A stretch of DNA of 64,000 nt from Syntrophaceae bacterium UBA2251 (GCA_002347815.1 DDXV01000065.1:55805-119804), one strand, 5' to 3'. Shown: positions 1 through 8,721, counted from the stretch's first letter. Notes: a model not told the origin generated them from the sequence alone. Numbers and translations: made by a program.

Positions 1-403
1 GCCTCATGGAATGGCCGCCCTCACGACCCAGGTCGTAAACGGTTGCGGTTGCGTTGTCCGAACGCGTAAACGAGACCCCCCAATCGATCAGCTCCCGAAC
101 ACGTTCGGGGCCCTCCCGAACCACGAAGGCGGCGACGTCCTCGTGGCACAGACCTGCGCCACAGACGAGGGTGTCGTTGATATGGTATTCGAAACGGTCG
201 GCGGCGTCCTGGACGACGGCGATGCCCCCCTGGGCGTAGTTGGTGCTGGATTCGAACTGTTCCTTCTTGGTGACGATGGCGACCGTGCCGAGATCCGCCG
301 CCCGGATGGCGAAGCTCAGCCCGGCGATACCGCTGCCGATCACAAGAAAGTCCGTTGATATTTCCATCGTCGTTCCGTCGAGGTGCCGCCGGTTGCTTTC
401 CAT
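1..403 (-). CDS. nadB: L-aspartate oxidase, N-terminal part (cut by window edge)
   Basis: First step of NAD synthesis: FAD-dependent oxidation of L-aspartate to iminoaspartate in the cytoplasm. About 134 residues are visible. The N-terminus holds a dinucleotide-binding glycine motif (VIGSGIAGLSFA), followed by the family-typical NYAQGGIAVV, DTLVCGAGLC and GREGGHS segments, which identify NadB within the FAD fumarate reductase/aspartate oxidase family. I chose the ATG at 403 because a GGAAAG ribosome-binding site lies 5 bases upstream; an in-frame ATG at 367 has a poorer site. The rest of the gene, including the active-site arginine and capping domain, is outside the window. It is divergent from tsaD. 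Confidence 0.85.
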   Translation of the reverse strand, partial: MESNRRHLDGTTMEISTDFLVIGSGIAGLSFAIRAADLGTVAIVTKKEQFESSTNYAQGGIAVVQDAADRFEYHINDTLVCGAGLCHEDVAAFVVREGPERVRELIDWGVSFTRSDNATATVYDLGREGGHSMR

Positions 404-458
404 TGGTCTTTCCGTCCGGACGTGAGCGTCGCGCACGGGAAGGGCGCAGAAAACGGAG

Positions 459-487
459 TTTACAAAGCCCGGCGATTCCTATATACG
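459..487 (+). promoter_or_regulatory. Predicted sigma-70 promoter of tsaD
   Basis: TTTACA (459-464), a 17-base spacer, then TATACG (482-487), about 45 bases before the tsaD start in the divergent nadB/tsaD intergenic region. The match is reasonable, not perfect. Confidence 0.5.
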
Positions 488-532
488 CATTCACCGGAAT
501 TGTAAAAAGAAAAACCAACGGGGAAGAGCGCC

Positions 533-1564
533 ATGCTCGTTTTGGGCATAGAATCCTCCTGCGACGAGACCGCGGCCGCCATTGTGCGTGACGGCAGGGA
601 CATGCTCTCCAACGTCATCGCGTCTCAGATCGACGTGCACCGCCTGTACGGGGGCGTCGTGCCGGAGATCGCTTCTCGGAAGCACATCGAGGCCATCCTG
701 CCGGTGATCGGCGAGGCCCTCGAAGCCGGAGGGGTGACCCTGGCCGAGATCGAAGGCATCGCCGTGACCCGTGGGCCGGGTTTGGTGGGCTCGCTGCTCG
801 TGGGCGTGTCGGCGGCTAAGGCCCTGGCGTTCGCCCTCCGGATTCCCCTGGTCGGGGTCAACCATCTGGAAGGTCATCTCGCCGCTGTCTTCCTGGATCG
901 GCCGCCGGAATTTCCCTTTGTGGCCCTGGTCGTTTCCGGCGGGCACACCCATATTTATCTTGCCGAGCGCTTCGGTCGTTTCATCGCGCTGGGGCAGACA
1001 CGTGACGACGCGGCAGGCGAGGCCTTCGACAAGGCAGCGAAGCTCCTCGATATCGGTTATCCCGGAGGACTTGTCGTCGATCGGCTGGCCAGGCGCGGGG
1101 ACCGCAGCAAAATCGCCTTTCCCCGTCCGATGAGAGGAAGTCCCGACTTCAGCTTCAGCGGGCTCAAGACGGCACTGCTCATGCATCTGAAGCAGCGCGC
1201 CGCCCCCCCTGAAGGCGAGGCCCTGGCCGACATCGCCGCCAGCTTTCAGGAGGCGATCTGCGATGTCCTGGTGGAAAAGACCCTCCAGGCGGCGGTGGAT
1301 CATGGCGTGCGACGCGTCGTGGTCTGTGGCGGCGTTGCCGCCAACAGCCGCCTCAGGGAAAGATTCACCGCGGACGCGTCTTCACGCGGCATCGAGACCT
1401 TCATCCCCCCGCCGGTGCTCTGTACGGACAATGCCGCGATGATCGCCGTCGTCGGGGATCACCTGCTCCGGGAGGGGCGCGCGGACGGGTACGATTTGAA
1501 CGCCGTTTCGCGCTGGCCGCTCGACGCGGGTCCGGAGGCCGGATGTTCATCCAGGAAAAGCTGA
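533..1564 (+). CDS. tsaD: tRNA N6-adenosine threonylcarbamoyltransferase
   Basis: Transfers the threonylcarbamoyl group to A37 of ANN-decoding tRNAs, working with TsaB, TsaE and TsaC. The 343-residue length is normal for TsaD/Gcp/Kae1. The N-terminal GIESSCDETAAA motif is diagnostic. The metal-binding HxxxH is at H111/H115 (NHLEGH), and VVSGGHTH and GGVAANSRLR are the usual ASKHA-fold nucleotide motifs. The ATG is preceded by a purine-rich GGGGAAGAG site. The 3' end overlaps the next gene (DUF2062) by 22 bases, which suggests translational coupling in a tsaD-DUF2062-rsmA operon. Confidence 0.97.
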   Translation: MLVLGIESSCDETAAAIVRDGRDMLSNVIASQIDVHRLYGGVVPEIASRKHIEAILPVIGEALEAGGVTLAEIEGIAVTRGPGLVGSLLVGVSAAKALAFALRIPLVGVNHLEGHLAAVFLDRPPEFPFVALVVSGGHTHIYLAERFGRFIALGQTRDDAAGEAFDKAAKLLDIGYPGGLVVDRLARRGDRSKIAFPRPMRGSPDFSFSGLKTALLMHLKQRAAPPEGEALADIAASFQEAICDVLVEKTLQAAVDHGVRRVVVCGGVAANSRLRERFTADASSRGIETFIPPPVLCTDNAAMIAVVGDHLLREGRADGYDLNAVSRWPLDAGPEAGCSSRKS

Positions 1565-1992
1565 AGGACTGGTATCGGCGGTGTCTGAGCCTGAGAGGGG
1601 AGCCCCGCGCCCTGGCCCTCGGTTTCGCCTTGGGGATTTTTGTCGGCGTCACGCCGACCATTCCCTGCCATACGGCCATCATCATCGCCCTGGGGATCCT
1701 GTTCAGGCAGAACATCACTGCGGCCTATCTCGCCTCCTGGCTGATCTCCAATCCCCTGACCATCCCCTTCTTCTATGTTGCTGAATACGAACTCGGCCGG
1801 TATTTGCTCGGCATGCCGGGAACGATGCCCGCCCTCGACAGCTATACCCTGGACGCCGTACTTTCGCTGGGCGGGGAGATTCTCCTCCCGCTGCTCGCGG
1901 GCGGTTTGCTCCTCGCACCGCTCTTCGCCGTTCCGGGCTTTTTCCTCGCCCGTTACCTGTTCACCCGGATCGGAAGCGATCAAAGGCCATGA
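1543..1992 (+). CDS. DUF2062 family membrane protein
   Basis: A 149-residue integral membrane protein of unknown function. The stretch GIFVGVTPTIPCHTAI followed by ISNPLTIPFFYVAEYELG is typical of the DUF2062 family, which often sits beside housekeeping or envelope genes. Two to three hydrophobic segments are visible (roughly residues 30-55, 60-85 and 110-135). It overlaps tsaD upstream and its stop overlaps the start of rsmA, so the three are almost certainly cotranscribed. No catalytic residues are recognisable. Confidence 0.85.
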   Translation: MFIQEKLKDWYRRCLSLRGEPRALALGFALGIFVGVTPTIPCHTAIIIALGILFRQNITAAYLASWLISNPLTIPFFYVAEYELGRYLLGMPGTMPALDSYTLDAVLSLGGEILLPLLAGGLLLAPLFAVPGFFLARYLFTRIGSDQRP

Positions 1993-2843
1993 GGCGTCTG
2001 CGCGACATCCTCCGCGAGGAGGGCATTCAACCGAGAAAATCCCTGGGGCAGTGCTTTCTCGGGGACGAGGGGGTCATCCGCGGGATCGTCCAGAAGGCCC
2101 GGATCGGAGCGGGGGAGACCGTGATCGAAATCGGGGCCGGGGTGGGGTTGATGACGGAGGCGATCGCCCGCCAGGCCGGGCGGGTGGTGGCCGTGGAGAT
2201 CGATCCGGCGCTTGTGCGGGTGCTCGAACGTCGCCTCGGGGCCTTCCGGAATGTCGAGATCGTCGCGGCCGACATCCTCCGCTGCGACTTGCCAAGTCTG
2301 ATCGGAACCGGCGGGGGATCTGAAAAGGTCAAGATCGTCGGCAACATCCCCTATCACCTGTCCAGCCCGATCCTGTTCATGATGCTCGCGCAGAAACGTC
2401 TGATCGCCGAAATGATCCTGATGTTTCAGAAGGAAGTGGCGGATCGTCTGCTGGCGCCTCCGGGCACAAAGGCCTACGGGATTCTTTCCGTCGTGATGGA
2501 CATGTACGCGGAAATGCAACCGGAGATCGAGGTCCCCCCGGAATGTTTTTTCCCGCCTCCCCGGATTCGATCCACCGTGCTGACGTTCCGGATGAGAAGC
2601 CGCCCAAAGTGTCCGATGCGTCGCGAAACATCTTTTCTCCCCGTGGTCAAGGCCGCCTTCGCCCACCGGCGCAAGACCCTGTTCAACAATCTGAGGCAGA
2701 CCGGCTGGCTGGACCTGTCCGAAGAGGATCTGCACAACCGTCTGGCGGCGTCGGGCATCGATCCCCGCCGGCGGGCCGAGACCCTAACACCCGAAGAATA
2801 CGCCTTATTGACGGATATCCTGACAACGAATAAATATTCTTGA
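1989..2843 (+). CDS. rsmA: 16S rRNA (adenine1518-N6/adenine1519-N6)-dimethyltransferase
   Basis: KsgA/RsmA dimethylates two adjacent adenines in the 3' hairpin of 16S rRNA, a late step of 30S maturation. The N-terminal KSLGQCFL segment, SAM-binding motif I VIEIGAGVGLMTEAI, the acidic VAVEID of motif II and the catalytic NIPYHLSSPIL motif IV are all present. The protein has 284 residues, the normal length, with the usual C-terminal small domain (FPPPRIRSTVL, FAHRRKTLFNNL). The start overlaps the preceding stop by 4 bases (ATGA), implying coupled translation. Confidence 0.97.
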   Translation: MRRLRDILREEGIQPRKSLGQCFLGDEGVIRGIVQKARIGAGETVIEIGAGVGLMTEAIARQAGRVVAVEIDPALVRVLERRLGAFRNVEIVAADILRCDLPSLIGTGGGSEKVKIVGNIPYHLSSPILFMMLAQKRLIAEMILMFQKEVADRLLAPPGTKAYGILSVVMDMYAEMQPEIEVPPECFFPPPRIRSTVLTFRMRSRPKCPMRRETSFLPVVKAAFAHRRKTLFNNLRQTGWLDLSEEDLHNRLAASGIDPRRRAETLTPEEYALLTDILTTNKYS

Positions 2844-2868
2844 CATGGAGAAATCATTCTGGTAGGGA
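2840..2868 (+). promoter_or_regulatory. Candidate promoter of the panC leader RNA
   Basis: A perfect TTGACA (2840-2845), overlapping the end of rsmA, is followed after 17 bases by TAGGGA (2863-2868), a weak -10. Transcription would start near 2875 and produce the structured leader before panC. Confidence 0.45.
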
Positions 2869-2869
2869 G

Positions 2870-3007
2870 CGAAACGCCGCTTGGATCCGCTTGTCGCGGA
2901 CTGGGACGGAAGCTGGGTTCCTGACCGGCAGGAAAAGGCCGGGAGCCGTAAAATCGTGATACCCGATACGATCAGCCTCTCGTCAGCGACGGAGAGGCTT
3001 TTTTTTT
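2870..3007 (+). ncRNA. Structured leader upstream of panC, candidate pan-motif-type cis-regulatory RNA
   Basis: This roughly 140-base non-coding interval between rsmA and panC contains two hairpins, TCCGC/GCGGA (2886-2900) and TTCCTG/CAGGAA (2918-2934). A small imperfect stem (ATCGT/ACGAT) follows, and then a strong intrinsic terminator ending at 3007, only 22 bases before panC. A promoter, folded leader, terminator and gene start in that order is attenuator architecture. Known context: the pan motif RNA occurs upstream of pantothenate genes in Deltaproteobacteria. I could not verify its conserved bulged adenosines by eye, so family membership is inference. A free-standing small RNA is the alternative. 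Confidence 0.45.
2974..3007 (+). terminator. Intrinsic terminator in the panC leader
   Basis: AGCCTCTC (2974-2981) pairs perfectly with GAGAGGCT (2992-2999). The interior GTC/GAC extends the stem, and an uninterrupted T run reaches 3007. The panC start codon follows 22 bases later, so this either ends a small RNA or attenuates panC transcription. Confidence 0.85.
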
Positions 3008-3029
3008 GGGCCCGAGGCAGCGCACACGG

Positions 3030-3890
3030 ATGCAGATCATCCACGCCGTCAAGGAAATGCAGTTTTTCGCGGATGCCGCTCGAAGCGCGGGCAAGCGCAT
3101 TGCCTTTGTCCCGACGATGGGATATTTTCACGACGGCCACCTCGATCTGATGCGGGAAGCCCGGCGGCGGGCGGATCGGGTTGTCGTCAGCATCTACGTC
3201 AACCCGGCGCAGTTCGGGCCTCAGGAGGACCTCGACACGTATCCCCGCGATTTCGAGAGGGACCGCCGACTGGCCGAGGGCGTGGGCGTCGACGTTATCT
3301 TCTTCCCCGACAACAGCGAGATGTATCCCCCCGATTATCAGACCCATGTGGACGTCGAAGGTGTGACGCGGAATCTCTGCGGCCGCTCGCGCCACGGCCA
3401 TTTCCGCGGCGTGACGACCATTTGCGCCAAGCTCTTCAACATCGTCAAACCGCATGTCACGGTCTTCGGAAAGAAGGATTTTCAGCAGCTCGCGGCGATC
3501 AAACGAATGGTCACGGATCTCAACATGGATCTGGAAGTCGTCGGCCGGCCGACCACCCGAGAGGCCGACGGGCTCGCCATGAGTTCGCGGAATGTCCATC
3601 TCAGCGAAGTGGAGAGGCAGTCGGCACTTTCCCTCAGTCGATCCCTGAAGATGGCGGAGCGCCGGTTTCAGGAAGGCGAGAGGGATGCCGCCAAGGTGAT
3701 TCAGGACATCCGGACGTTCATCGAAGGGCATCCGTTCGCATCCGTCGATTACATCCAGATCTGCGATAGACAGACCCTGCAGGATGTGCCCGAAATTTCC
3801 GAGCGGGCCGTTCTCGCCATGGCAGTCCGCGTCGGAAAGACGCGGCTGATCGATAATCATGTGTTCGGGGAGACCCTGAACCTGTCGTAG
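3030..3890 (+). CDS. panC: Pantoate--beta-alanine ligase (pantothenate synthetase)
   Basis: ATP-dependent condensation of pantoate with beta-alanine, the last step of pantothenate (vitamin B5) synthesis. The 286-residue protein carries the nucleotidyltransferase HIGH-like signature PTMGYFHDGH (M30, H34, H37), YVNPAQFGP, GKKDFQQ (pantoate and ATP contacts) and the KMSKS-like MSSRN loop. The ATG at 3030 gives the conserved MQIIHAVKEMQ start. A GAGG lies 12 bases upstream, just after the leader terminator. It is followed after 32 bases by panD, which makes the beta-alanine substrate. Confidence 0.97.
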   Translation: MQIIHAVKEMQFFADAARSAGKRIAFVPTMGYFHDGHLDLMREARRRADRVVVSIYVNPAQFGPQEDLDTYPRDFERDRRLAEGVGVDVIFFPDNSEMYPPDYQTHVDVEGVTRNLCGRSRHGHFRGVTTICAKLFNIVKPHVTVFGKKDFQQLAAIKRMVTDLNMDLEVVGRPTTREADGLAMSSRNVHLSEVERQSALSLSRSLKMAERRFQEGERDAAKVIQDIRTFIEGHPFASVDYIQICDRQTLQDVPEISERAVLAMAVRVGKTRLIDNHVFGETLNLS

Positions 3891-3922
3891 GGGCCATTAT
3901 AGAACGAGGGGAGGGAACAGAC

Positions 3923-4294
3923 GTGCAAAGATTCATGCTGAAATCGAAACTTCACCGGGCGACGGTCACCGATGCCGATCTGCATTACGAAGGCAGCATC
4001 ACCATTGACGAAGGATTGATGGAAGCCGCCGATTTCCTTCCTTTCGAAAAGGTGTCGATTTACGACGTTTCCAACGGGGAGCGCTTTTCCACGTACGTCA
4101 TCCGGGGGAAACGGGATTCCGGTGTCATCTGTCTGAACGGCGCCGCGGCACGGAAAGTCTCACGGGGCGATCTGATCATCATCGCCAGTTACGTGCTCGT
4201 AGACGATGCCGATGCGGCGAAGTGGTCGCCTCGCTGCGTGCTGCTCGACGAAAAGAACCGCATCAAGAAATGGCCGCGCAAGAAGCGGAACTGA
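3923..4294 (+). CDS. panD: Aspartate 1-decarboxylase proenzyme
   Basis: Makes beta-alanine for PanC. It is a pyruvoyl enzyme that self-cleaves between G24 and S25, and YEGSITID keeps exactly that numbering. The 123-residue length is normal. The preferred start is GTG at 3923 (giving MQRFMLKSKLHRA), because a strong GAGGGGAGGG ribosome-binding site lies just upstream; an internal ATG at 3935 would remove four residues. Tyr58-type and Thr57-type residues lie in the YVIRGKRDSG region. It forms an operon with panC. Confidence 0.95.
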   Translation: MQRFMLKSKLHRATVTDADLHYEGSITIDEGLMEAADFLPFEKVSIYDVSNGERFSTYVIRGKRDSGVICLNGAAARKVSRGDLIIIASYVLVDDADAAKWSPRCVLLDEKNRIKKWPRKKRN

Positions 4295-4328
4295 CATCCC
4301 TCGAAATGCAAGAGACGATCCAGCCGGA

Positions 4329-4946
4329 ATGAAGAAGAAACTCAAGCTGGCCTTCATCACGGGCCTCGCCGTGATCATCCCGATCGGGATCACGCTGTAC
4401 ATCCTCGCCTTTATGATCGGCGCCATGGATCGCTTTCTCGATTGGATTCCGACGCCCTACCATCCCGATACCCTGATCGGCTTTCATATCCCGGGACTGG
4501 GCCTGATCGTGATCGTGACGTTCATCCTTCTCTGCGGCGCCGCGACTCGCAGCTATCTGGGTAAACATCTCGTCCTTTACGGCGAAGGCCTTCTGGAGCG
4601 GATTCCCTTCGTCCGGGGGATTTATCTGGCGACGAAAAAGGTTTCCGACAGTTTTTTCAGAAACCGGACGAAAAGCTTTCAGCGGGTCGTTCTGATCGAA
4701 TTTCCCCGGTCGGGGGTCTATACCCTGGCCTTCGTCACCGGACCGGGAAACCGTGAATTGGCCGGGAAAATCGATTCCGCCTGCCTCAACGTTTTCGTCC
4801 CGACCACTCCGAATCCCACCTCGGGATATTATCTCGTGGTGCCGGCGACGGAGGTGATCGACGTGAACCTGACGGTGGAAGAGGCCTTCACCCAGATCAT
4901 CTCCTGCGGAATCGCGACGCCTCCGGAAAACCCCCTCTCCGCATAA
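4329..4946 (+). CDS. DUF502 family membrane protein
   Basis: A 205-residue predicted inner-membrane protein of the DUF502 family, function unknown. Two N-terminal hydrophobic segments are evident (about residues 7-33 and 55-78). They are followed by a conserved cytosolic part with PFVRGIYLATKKVSD, VVLIEFPRSGVYTLAFVTG and VPTTPNPTSGYYLVVP, which is the hallmark of the family. The start at 4329 (MKKKLKLAFITGL) fits the family; the frame is open further upstream but that extension overlaps panD. Homologues are widespread in Gram-negative bacteria. Confidence 0.85.
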   Translation: MKKKLKLAFITGLAVIIPIGITLYILAFMIGAMDRFLDWIPTPYHPDTLIGFHIPGLGLIVIVTFILLCGAATRSYLGKHLVLYGEGLLERIPFVRGIYLATKKVSDSFFRNRTKSFQRVVLIEFPRSGVYTLAFVTGPGNRELAGKIDSACLNVFVPTTPNPTSGYYLVVPATEVIDVNLTVEEAFTQIISCGIATPPENPLSA

Positions 4947-4951
4947 ATCGG

Positions 4952-4980
4952 TTGATCGTGAACGGGGATTGATGTTAAAG
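4952..4980 (+). promoter_or_regulatory. Possible weak promoter of ahcY
   Basis: TTGATC (4952-4957), a 17-base spacer and TTAAAG (4975-4980), about 50 bases before the ahcY start. I saw no SAH-riboswitch-like sequence in this interval. Confidence 0.3.
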
Positions 4981-5028
4981 GACCCCCGTGTTGCATGCAT
5001 TTTATATCACTTGAGGGGAGTGTTGCCC

Positions 5029-6453
5029 ATGTCATTCATGGAGGTTGATCCAAAGCGACCGTATTGTGTCGCCGACCTTTCCCTGGCCTCCTGGGGACGA
5101 AAGGAAATGGTGCTGGCCGAGAAGGAGATGCCGGGCCTGATGGCGGTTCGGGAGAAATATGGAAAGAAGAAGCCCCTCCGGGGGATGAAGATTACCGGCA
5201 GCCTGCACATGACCATTCAGACGGCGATGCTCATCGAAACCCTCAGGGAACTCGGCGCCGATCTCCGCTGGGCATCCTGCAATATCTTCTCGACCCAGGA
5301 CCACGCCGCGGCCGCCATCGCCCAGGCCGGGTCTGCGGCGGTCTTCGCGTGGAAGGGCGAAAGTCTGGAGGAGTACTGGTGGTGCACCGAGCAGGCCTTG
5401 ACCTGGCCCGACGGCTCCGGACCGGATCTGATCGTGGATGACGGCGGAGATGCCACGCTGTTCGTCCACCACGGGGTCAAGATCGAGAAGGATCCAAAAC
5501 GTCTGGAGACGGTATGGGACAATCCGGAGATGGACATCGTTTACGAACGGCTCCGCCGAGGCCGGGATAAGAACGCCCGGCGCTGGCAGCGGGCGGCGAA
5601 ACGCATCCGCGGCGTCTCGGAGGAAACCACGACGGGCGTCCATCGTCTCTATCAGATGTCGGCGGCGGGGGAACTGCTCTTCCCGGCCATCAACGTCAAC
5701 GACTCCGTGACCAAATCCAAGTTCGACAATCTGTACGGGTGCCGCGAATCCCTGCTGGACGGGATCAAGCGCGCCACCGACATCATGATTGCCGGCAAGA
5801 AGGTGGTCGTCTGCGGCTACGGAGATGTGGGGAAGGGCTGCGCCCAGTCGATGCGCGCCTTCGGTGCCCGGGTCATCGTCACCGAAGTGGATCCGATCTG
5901 TGCCCTGCAGGCGGCGATGGAGGGCTATGAGGTCCGCCGGTTGGAGGAGGTGGTCGAAAGCGCCGATATCATCGTTACCGCGACGGGATGCTGCGATGTC
6001 GTGACGGGGCGGCACATGGAGATGATGAAGGACGAGGCCATCGTCTGCAACATCGGCCATTTCGACAGCGAGATCGACATGCGCTATCTCGAGCGCGGCA
6101 AGGTCTGCAAGCGCAGGAACATCAAGCCTCAGGTCGATCAGTGGACGTTGAAATCGGGCCGGACCATTATCGTCCTGGCCGAAGGCCGCCTGGTGAATCT
6201 CGGCTGTGCAACGGGGCATCCCAGTTTTGTCATGAGCAACAGCTTCACGAATCAGGTTATGGCCCAGATCGAACTGGCGACAAAGGCGTACCGCCCGGGT
6301 GTCTATACCCTGCCCAAGAAGCTGGACGAGGAGGTTGCGCGTCTGCACCTGGGACGGCTGGGGGTCAGCCTGTCGAAACTGAGCGAAAAGCAGGCGGAGT
6401 ATCTGGGCATCGATCCGGAGGGGCCCTTCAAGCCGGATCACTACCGCTATTAG
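5029..6453 (+). CDS. ahcY: Adenosylhomocysteinase (S-adenosylhomocysteine hydrolase)
   Basis: NAD-dependent reversible cleavage of S-adenosylhomocysteine to homocysteine and adenosine, which relieves product inhibition of methyltransferases. The product has 474 residues, in the normal bacterial range. Visible motifs are GSLHMTIQTAMLIETL (substrate domain), NVNDSVTKSKFDN, the NAD-binding VVVCGYGDVGKGCAQ, and the conserved C-terminus ending KPDHYRY. I set the start at ATG 5029 because GAGGGGAG lies 8-15 bases upstream; an in-frame upstream extension lacks family similarity. Converges with lptG. Confidence 0.97.
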   Translation: MSFMEVDPKRPYCVADLSLASWGRKEMVLAEKEMPGLMAVREKYGKKKPLRGMKITGSLHMTIQTAMLIETLRELGADLRWASCNIFSTQDHAAAAIAQAGSAAVFAWKGESLEEYWWCTEQALTWPDGSGPDLIVDDGGDATLFVHHGVKIEKDPKRLETVWDNPEMDIVYERLRRGRDKNARRWQRAAKRIRGVSEETTTGVHRLYQMSAAGELLFPAINVNDSVTKSKFDNLYGCRESLLDGIKRATDIMIAGKKVVVCGYGDVGKGCAQSMRAFGARVIVTEVDPICALQAAMEGYEVRRLEEVVESADIIVTATGCCDVVTGRHMEMMKDEAIVCNIGHFDSEIDMRYLERGKVCKRRNIKPQVDQWTLKSGRTIIVLAEGRLVNLGCATGHPSFVMSNSFTNQVMAQIELATKAYRPGVYTLPKKLDEEVARLHLGRLGVSLSKLSEKQAEYLGIDPEGPFKPDHYRY

Positions 6454-6466
6454 TCCGGTTGAGCCG

Positions 6467-7546
6467 TCAGGTCTGAACGCGCCGGACCAGAAACACGGTC
6501 AAGACGAAAAACACGAGGTTGGCCGTCCACGCGGCCAGGAGCGGCGGGAGGGTTCCCGATCGTCCCAGGGACAGGGCGAAGGCGTGGAGCAGCCAGTAGG
6601 AAAACCCGAGGACGATACCGGCCGCAATGCTCCGGGCCGCCCCGCCGCCGCGCTCCGATATCACGGAAAAGGATACCCCGATCAAGACCAGAATCAGGCT
6701 CACGAAGGAGAATGCCAGCTTCCCGTGCAGATCTGCGGCGTATCGCGTCACGTCATAGCCCTCGGCGCGCAGCTTGCGGACATAGGCGCTGAGCTCGAAG
6801 TAGCCCATCTGGTCCGCGTCTTTCTGAACGACCTGGAAATCCGACGGGGATTCCGGCAGATCCACGGCCTGGTGCTCCGCCCAGGTGAGTTCGGGAAACT
6901 CCCCGTCTGCGAAACGGGCAATCATCACGTTGTGAAACAGCCAGCGGCCCTCCTTCCATTCCGCCCATTCCGCGTCGATGCGACTCGTGAGGTGAAAGCG
7001 GGCATCGAGATGATTGATCGTGATGCCGTGCAGGGTCCGGGTTTCGACATCGAAGACCTTGAAATTGTAAATCCCCTTCTCACCGCGATACCATAACTCA
7101 TTGCGCTTGAACGTGCCCCGGGGCTCCTTTTTCTGGATCTCCACGCGCTTGATGTGCTCCGCACGCTGGTTGGCCTCCGGAACGAGAAACTCCCCATTCA
7201 GGAAATTGAAGATGCTGAGCAGTCCGGCGCAGAGGACGATCGGAAGAAAGATGCGGTAGAGACTGATCCCGCAGGCCTTCATGGCGATGATTTCGCTGTG
7301 TCGCGACAGGGTCCCCAGGGTCAGCAGTGTGGCGACCAGAACCGCCGCGGGCAGGGTGAGAGAAACGATCATCGGCAGGTTGTAGAGAAAATAGGCGGCC
7401 ATCTGGGACGGCAAGGCGCTGTTGCTCAGGAACATCCGGAGGCGTCCGAAGAAATCGACGAGCAGGTACAACAGAACGAAGACCGACAGGATCAGGCCGA
7501 ACCAGCGCGTGAATTCCCGGACGAGGTAGCGGTCGAGGAGCATCAT
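6467..7546 (-). CDS. lptG: LPS export system permease LptG
   Basis: Inner-membrane permease of the LptB2FG ABC transporter, which extracts LPS and feeds it to the LptC-A-D bridge. The 359-residue product has the YjgP/YjgQ layout: three N-terminal membrane segments (start LLDRYLVREFTRWFGLILSVFVLLYLLVD, written here only to show hydrophobicity by its ends LLDRYLV and LLYLLVD), a periplasmic beta-jellyroll, and three C-terminal segments. The start at 7546 overlaps the lptF stop (ATGA), and a GGAG site sits inside lptF. The order lptF-lptG supports the subunit assignment. Confidence 0.92.
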   Translation of the reverse strand: MMLLDRYLVREFTRWFGLILSVFVLLYLLVDFFGRLRMFLSNSALPSQMAAYFLYNLPMIVSLTLPAAVLVATLLTLGTLSRHSEIIAMKACGISLYRIFLPIVLCAGLLSIFNFLNGEFLVPEANQRAEHIKRVEIQKKEPRGTFKRNELWYRGEKGIYNFKVFDVETRTLHGITINHLDARFHLTSRIDAEWAEWKEGRWLFHNVMIARFADGEFPELTWAEHQAVDLPESPSDFQVVQKDADQMGYFELSAYVRKLRAEGYDVTRYAADLHGKLAFSFVSLILVLIGVSFSVISERGGGAARSIAAGIVLGFSYWLLHAFALSLGRSGTLPPLLAAWTANLVFFVLTVFLVRRVQT

Positions 7547-8721
7547 GGGGTGCAACTCCGTTTCCGGTTTCGGCCGATGGCGGAAGACAGCCGGTCGATC
7601 CATTGCCGGAGCAGCAGCGGTTCTTCCCGGGCGGCTCGGATGAAGAGATACAGCGCCGCGGTCCCGAAGAGGACGTTGGGCGTCCAGATCCCGATGACCG
7701 GCGCAAGATAGCCGGTCTCCACCAGGGCCTCTCCGCCCAGTTGAAGCAGGTAGTAGAGGACCACGACCGTCAGGCCCGTCGTGAAGCCCCGGGACTTGAC
7801 GGTGCGCTGGGCCCGGATGCCAAGGGGAATGGCCAGAATCCCGAAGATGAGGCAGGAAATGGGAATGGTCAGTCGCTGGTGAAGTTCGATGATCAATTCT
7901 CGGGCAGCCTTGCTTTTCATATCCAGCCCACGAACCTGGCGCCGAAGTTCTCCCAGGGTCATCTCCTTCTCCGCCTTCTTGTCGCGGTCGCTCTGGAGCG
8001 CCGCGGCGATGTTCAGATTCACGTCGTAGCTCCTGAACGACAACAGGCGATAGGATTTCTGGCGGAGGTCGACCATATGCGTACTGCCGTCCTCGAGCCG
8101 CAGCGCGATCGCCCGGGTATCAGGATCGGAAACGAGATAGGCTCGTTGCGCGACGATGGTGCTGGGTTCGCCGGTCATGCGATGATCGTAAACGATCACC
8201 CCCTCCATGGCGTTGCCGTGAACCGGGATGCGGTCCGCGTAGAGGAGAAGGCCGCTGAAGTCGTCGTTGAAGACCTTTTCCCGTATGCCGACACTGGCTT
8301 TCTGCTGGGCAATGGTGAAGAGCAGATGCTTCGTGGAGGCGTTACCGTAGGGGACGAGAAAAACGGTCGTGATGAGGGTCAGGATGAAAACGATCAGCGA
8401 CAGGAGGCCCACCGGCACGAGATAAGAATAAAGACTCAAGCCCGAGGACTTGAAGATCAGGATTTCATTGTCCGAGGACAGCCGGCCCAGGCCGACGAGG
8501 ATGGAGATGAGCAGGGAGATAGGAAGCGTGAACGCCAGGAGGGACGGCATCAGATAGAAGACAAGCTGGGCGATGTCGAAGACGCGGATCCCCTTGTTCA
8601 CCAGCATGTCCATGATTTGGAGAATTTTTCCCATGAGCAGAACGAACGTCAGGATGAACAGAATCAGGACGAAGGAGGCGGCGATTTCACGCAGGATATA
8701 GCGGGGGATGAGCGTCTTCAT
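7543..8721 (-). CDS. lptF: LPS export system permease LptF
   Basis: Partner permease of LptG in the LPS extractor. The 392-residue protein starts MKTLIPRYILREI, typical of LptF. It has three N-terminal membrane helices, the coupling-helix-like SSDNEILIFKSSG segment, a periplasmic domain (about 130-260) and three C-terminal helices. It is first in a tight two-gene unit with lptG (4-base overlap). A 7-bp inverted repeat (CCGGCTT/AAGCCGG, 8757-8775) lies in the 126-base gap upstream. Confidence 0.92.
   Translation of the reverse strand: MKTLIPRYILREIAASFVLILFILTFVLLMGKILQIMDMLVNKGIRVFDIAQLVFYLMPSLLAFTLPISLLISILVGLGRLSSDNEILIFKSSGLSLYSYLVPVGLLSLIVFILTLITTVFLVPYGNASTKHLLFTIAQQKASVGIREKVFNDDFSGLLLYADRIPVHGNAMEGVIVYDHRMTGEPSTIVAQRAYLVSDPDTRAIALRLEDGSTHMVDLRQKSYRLLSFRSYDVNLNIAAALQSDRDKKAEKEMTLGELRRQVRGLDMKSKAARELIIELHQRLTIPISCLIFGILAIPLGIRAQRTVKSRGFTTGLTVVVLYYLLQLGGEALVETGYLAPVIGIWTPNVLFGTAALYLFIRAAREEPLLLRQWIDRLSSAIGRNRKRSCTP

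Noticed and set aside
2881..3150. A TTG-started frame over the panC leader
   Set aside because: It runs through the terminator hairpin and overlaps panC out of frame; no homology or ribosome-binding site.
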